NCBI GenBank assembly: GCA_027622195.1
Contig: JAQBZO010000012.1
Location: 1 to 53,790 of the forward strand
Reading direction: 5' to 3'
DNA: 53,790 nt
Source of the DNA: Planctomycetota bacterium
GTDB taxonomy: Bacteria > Planctomycetota > Phycisphaerae > Phycisphaerales > SM1A02
The translations under genes were made by a program, and so were the position numbers. Shown one piece after another: positions 52,000-53,790 of the stretch. The stretch's first letter is position 1. Every line of letters begins with the position of its first letter. The notes beneath the pieces are model-generated. The model searched no databases. It had not been told where the DNA came from and was given only the letters and a program-made list of their open reading frames with translations.

Positions 52000-53790
52000 A
52001 TGGCTCTGTTTGGACGCCTTCGCCCCGCTCCCCCATCACCTTCACCAGTCGTTGCTCGCCACGGATCGGACGGCACCGATGACGCGGCGATCGTCGCGAT
52101 CGGCACGGACATCTTGCATCGTTCGAGAACGGCTCAACGCGGGGTGTTGAGCAGCGCGTTCTGGTCGAACAAATTGATGAGCTGGTCGATGAAGGATGAG
52201 CCCTTCAAGGTTCAACTCTTTCGATTCGTCGATGCGTACCCAATGCTCAAGACTCCACAACAGGTGCACGAGCATCTCAGTGATTACATGTCGCAGCCTG
52301 GGGTGAAGACTCCGCCGGGATTTGAACTCGGCATGCGTGCGAGTGGACTCTTCAAAGGGCTGATGAACTGGGGGGTCGAAGGTCAAATCACAGGGATGGC
52401 ACAGAAGTTCATCGCAGGAACTGATGCAGTCACCGCCCTTCCAAAGTTGCAGGCACTCTGGACATCGGGTATGGCGTTCAGCGTCGATCTTCTCGGAGAA
52501 GCATGCGTCAGCGATGAAGAGGCGTTGCAATACCGCACGAAATACCTCGATCTCATCCAACAGTTACCTGACGCCGTCGCGCAGTGGCCCGCGAATGCGC
52601 GGCTTGAACAAGATCACCTCGGTGCGATCCCACGCACGAATGTGTCGATCAAGATTTCGAGTCTGTACGCAAGAACGGATCCGATTGATACGGCGGGATC
52701 GATTCGAGGATTGCTCGCTGCGCTCACGCCAATTCTCGATGCAGCGAAGCAACGCGGAGTCTTGGTCAACTTCGACATGGAGCAATTCGCTCTCAAGGAT
52801 CTCACACTCGACCTCTTCATGAGAGCGTGCGAACAGAGTGATTTCACCGCAGGAATTGCGATGCAGGCGTATCTCAGATCAGGAGAAGACGATGCGCGAC
52901 GCATCATCGAGTGGGCGAAGCGAACCGGCCGCGTCGTGACCGTTCGTCTCGTCAAGGGCGCGTACTGGGACTATGAGACGATTCATGCCGAGCAACAGGG
53001 TTGGCGATGCCCCGTGTGGGGAGCGAAGCACGAAACGGACGCGTGTTTCGAGCGCATGGCGCGGCTGTTCATCGATGCGACACCGCGGCGCGCTGGCGAA
53101 GGCGGAGTCAAACTCGCGCTGGGTTCGCACAATGCGAGGTCCATCGCTTCGGCGTTGGCCTATCTCGATGCGCAGGGACTTCCAAGAGAATCCATTGAAC
53201 TTCAGATGTTGCATGGCATGGCCGATGAATTGAAGTCTGCTGTGAGTCAACTTGGTCTTCGACTGCGCGAGTATGTCCCCATTGGAGAGATGATCCCCGG
53301 CATGGCGTACTTGGTTCGACGACTCCTCGAGAACACCAGCAATGAAAGTTGGCTCAAGGCGGGATTCCTCGATCATGCCGATGCAGGCAAGTTGCTCGCT
53401 GATCCTGCGAAGGCAGGGGCTGCGACGGAGGTCGGCGCACGGCTCGAATCGAATCCGTCGAAGCATGCATTGAGCCTCGCTCATCCACAAGTCGGTGATG
53501 GAGCCCCCTTCTTTACGACTCCTGCACGAGATTTTTCGAGACGAGAAGTTCGCGAATCATTCGCACTCGCAGTCGAACGCAGTCGTCTCCCGATTGTGAC
53601 CATCACGGCGACTGAAGCGGATGCCGATCGCGCCATCGCGGCGGCGTCCAACGCATTCCCTTCATGGCGTGATCGTCCGTGGGTCGAGCGATCTGAAATA
53701 CTCATCCGCGCATCAAGTGAGATCCGCGCTCGCCGCGATGAACTTTCCGCGATCATCATCAAGGAGGCTGGCAAGCCATGGCGTGAGGCG
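52000..53790 (+). CDS. putA: Bifunctional proline dehydrogenase / L-glutamate gamma-semialdehyde dehydrogenase (3' partial)
   Basis: Open for 597 codons to the right edge, so the end is missing. Proline oxidation to glutamate: an FAD-dependent PRODH domain followed by an NAD-dependent aldehyde dehydrogenase. The PRODH barrel shows NVSIKISSLYARTDP, VNFDMEQFALKDLTLDLF, VRLVKGAYWDYE, LALGSHNARSIASAL, LQMLHGMADELK and the substrate-binding LREYVPIGEMIPGMAYLVRRLLENTSNESWL. From about residue 485 the ALDH part begins (FTTPARDFSRREVRESF, then ADRAIAAASNAFPSWRDRPWVERSEIL). No ribbon-helix-helix repressor domain is present at the N-terminus. The gene symbol refers to the fused PutA architecture. Confidence 0.92.
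   Translation, partial: MALFGRLRPAPPSPSPVVARHGSDGTDDAAIVAIGTDILHRSRTAQRGVLSSAFWSNKLMSWSMKDEPFKVQLFRFVDAYPMLKTPQQVHEHLSDYMSQPGVKTPPGFELGMRASGLFKGLMNWGVEGQITGMAQKFIAGTDAVTALPKLQALWTSGMAFSVDLLGEACVSDEEALQYRTKYLDLIQQLPDAVAQWPANARLEQDHLGAIPRTNVSIKISSLYARTDPIDTAGSIRGLLAALTPILDAAKQRGVLVNFDMEQFALKDLTLDLFMRACEQSDFTAGIAMQAYLRSGEDDARRIIEWAKRTGRVVTVRLVKGAYWDYETIHAEQQGWRCPVWGAKHETDACFERMARLFIDATPRRAGEGGVKLALGSHNARSIASALAYLDAQGLPRESIELQMLHGMADELKSAVSQLGLRLREYVPIGEMIPGMAYLVRRLLENTSNESWLKAGFLDHADAGKLLADPAKAGAATEVGARLESNPSKHALSLAHPQVGDGAPFFTTPARDFSRREVRESFALAVERSRLPIVTITATEADADRAIAAASNAFPSWRDRPWVERSEILIRASSEIRARRDELSAIIIKEAGKPWREA

Overview
The window is a dense bacterial chromosome segment of moderately high GC (by eye 55-60%). 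Genes sit on both strands, and no intergenic gap exceeds about 180 bases. The gene set suggests a Planctomycetota genome, most likely Phycisphaerae-like: a large SPFH/ABC cluster, a Gld-type ABC system with a fused permease/GldG subunit and DUF4340 partner, tandem secreted ClpP-fold proteins, a TPR-gluzincin-PDZ protein and rearranged rnpA/yidD genes. This taxonomic call is inference; no rRNA or other decisive marker is present. I saw no tRNA, rRNA, CRISPR array, insertion sequence or prophage, so this looks like core chromosome.

Left part (1-13.6 kb). A ClC channel/antiporter with CBS domains runs in from the left edge and overlaps rnpA. Facing it is a long minus-strand operon read from about 12436 down to 1936: a polytopic HflK-like SPFH protein, an HflC-like SPFH protein, a second HflK-like SPFH protein, an ABC ATPase, an ABC-2 permease with a large extracytoplasmic insert, a membrane-anchored protein of unknown function, a fumarylacetoacetate-hydrolase-family enzyme and yidD. 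A second ABC-2 permease without its own ATPase is read divergently from the same intergenic region. This SPFH-ABC cluster is the best candidate here for an undescribed envelope system.

Middle left (13.6-26 kb). A possibly frameshifted small gene and two tandem secreted ClpP/NfeD-fold proteins are followed by a tightly overlapping minus-strand operon (TIM-barrel protein, cmk, plsC, cca). The plus strand then carries gcvH, a YbbA/YbbP-like ABC pair and uvrB, with a small convergent gene after uvrB.

Middle right (26-42.6 kb). Plus-strand genes are uvrA, an acyl-CoA thioesterase, purN, a secreted TPR-metalloprotease-PDZ protein, then hpf, a PTS EIIA(Ntr) protein and HPr, which recalls the part of the rpoN operon downstream of rpoN. 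Next come gpsA (minus), a heavy-metal P-type ATPase with CPG instead of CPC, class I aldolase and mnmA (minus), a divergent RNase HII-like protein, fusA and ribD.

Right part (42.6-53.8 kb). The Gld-like ABC system is on the minus strand. It is followed by a PAS-GAF-receiver protein with no kinase domain, prmC (minus), a small unknown protein, a GT4 glycosyltransferase and the first 597 codons of a PutA-type proline dehydrogenase / glutamate semialdehyde dehydrogenase that leaves the window at the right edge. Many neighbouring genes overlap by exactly four bases (ATGA or GTGA), so translational coupling is a general trait of this genome.
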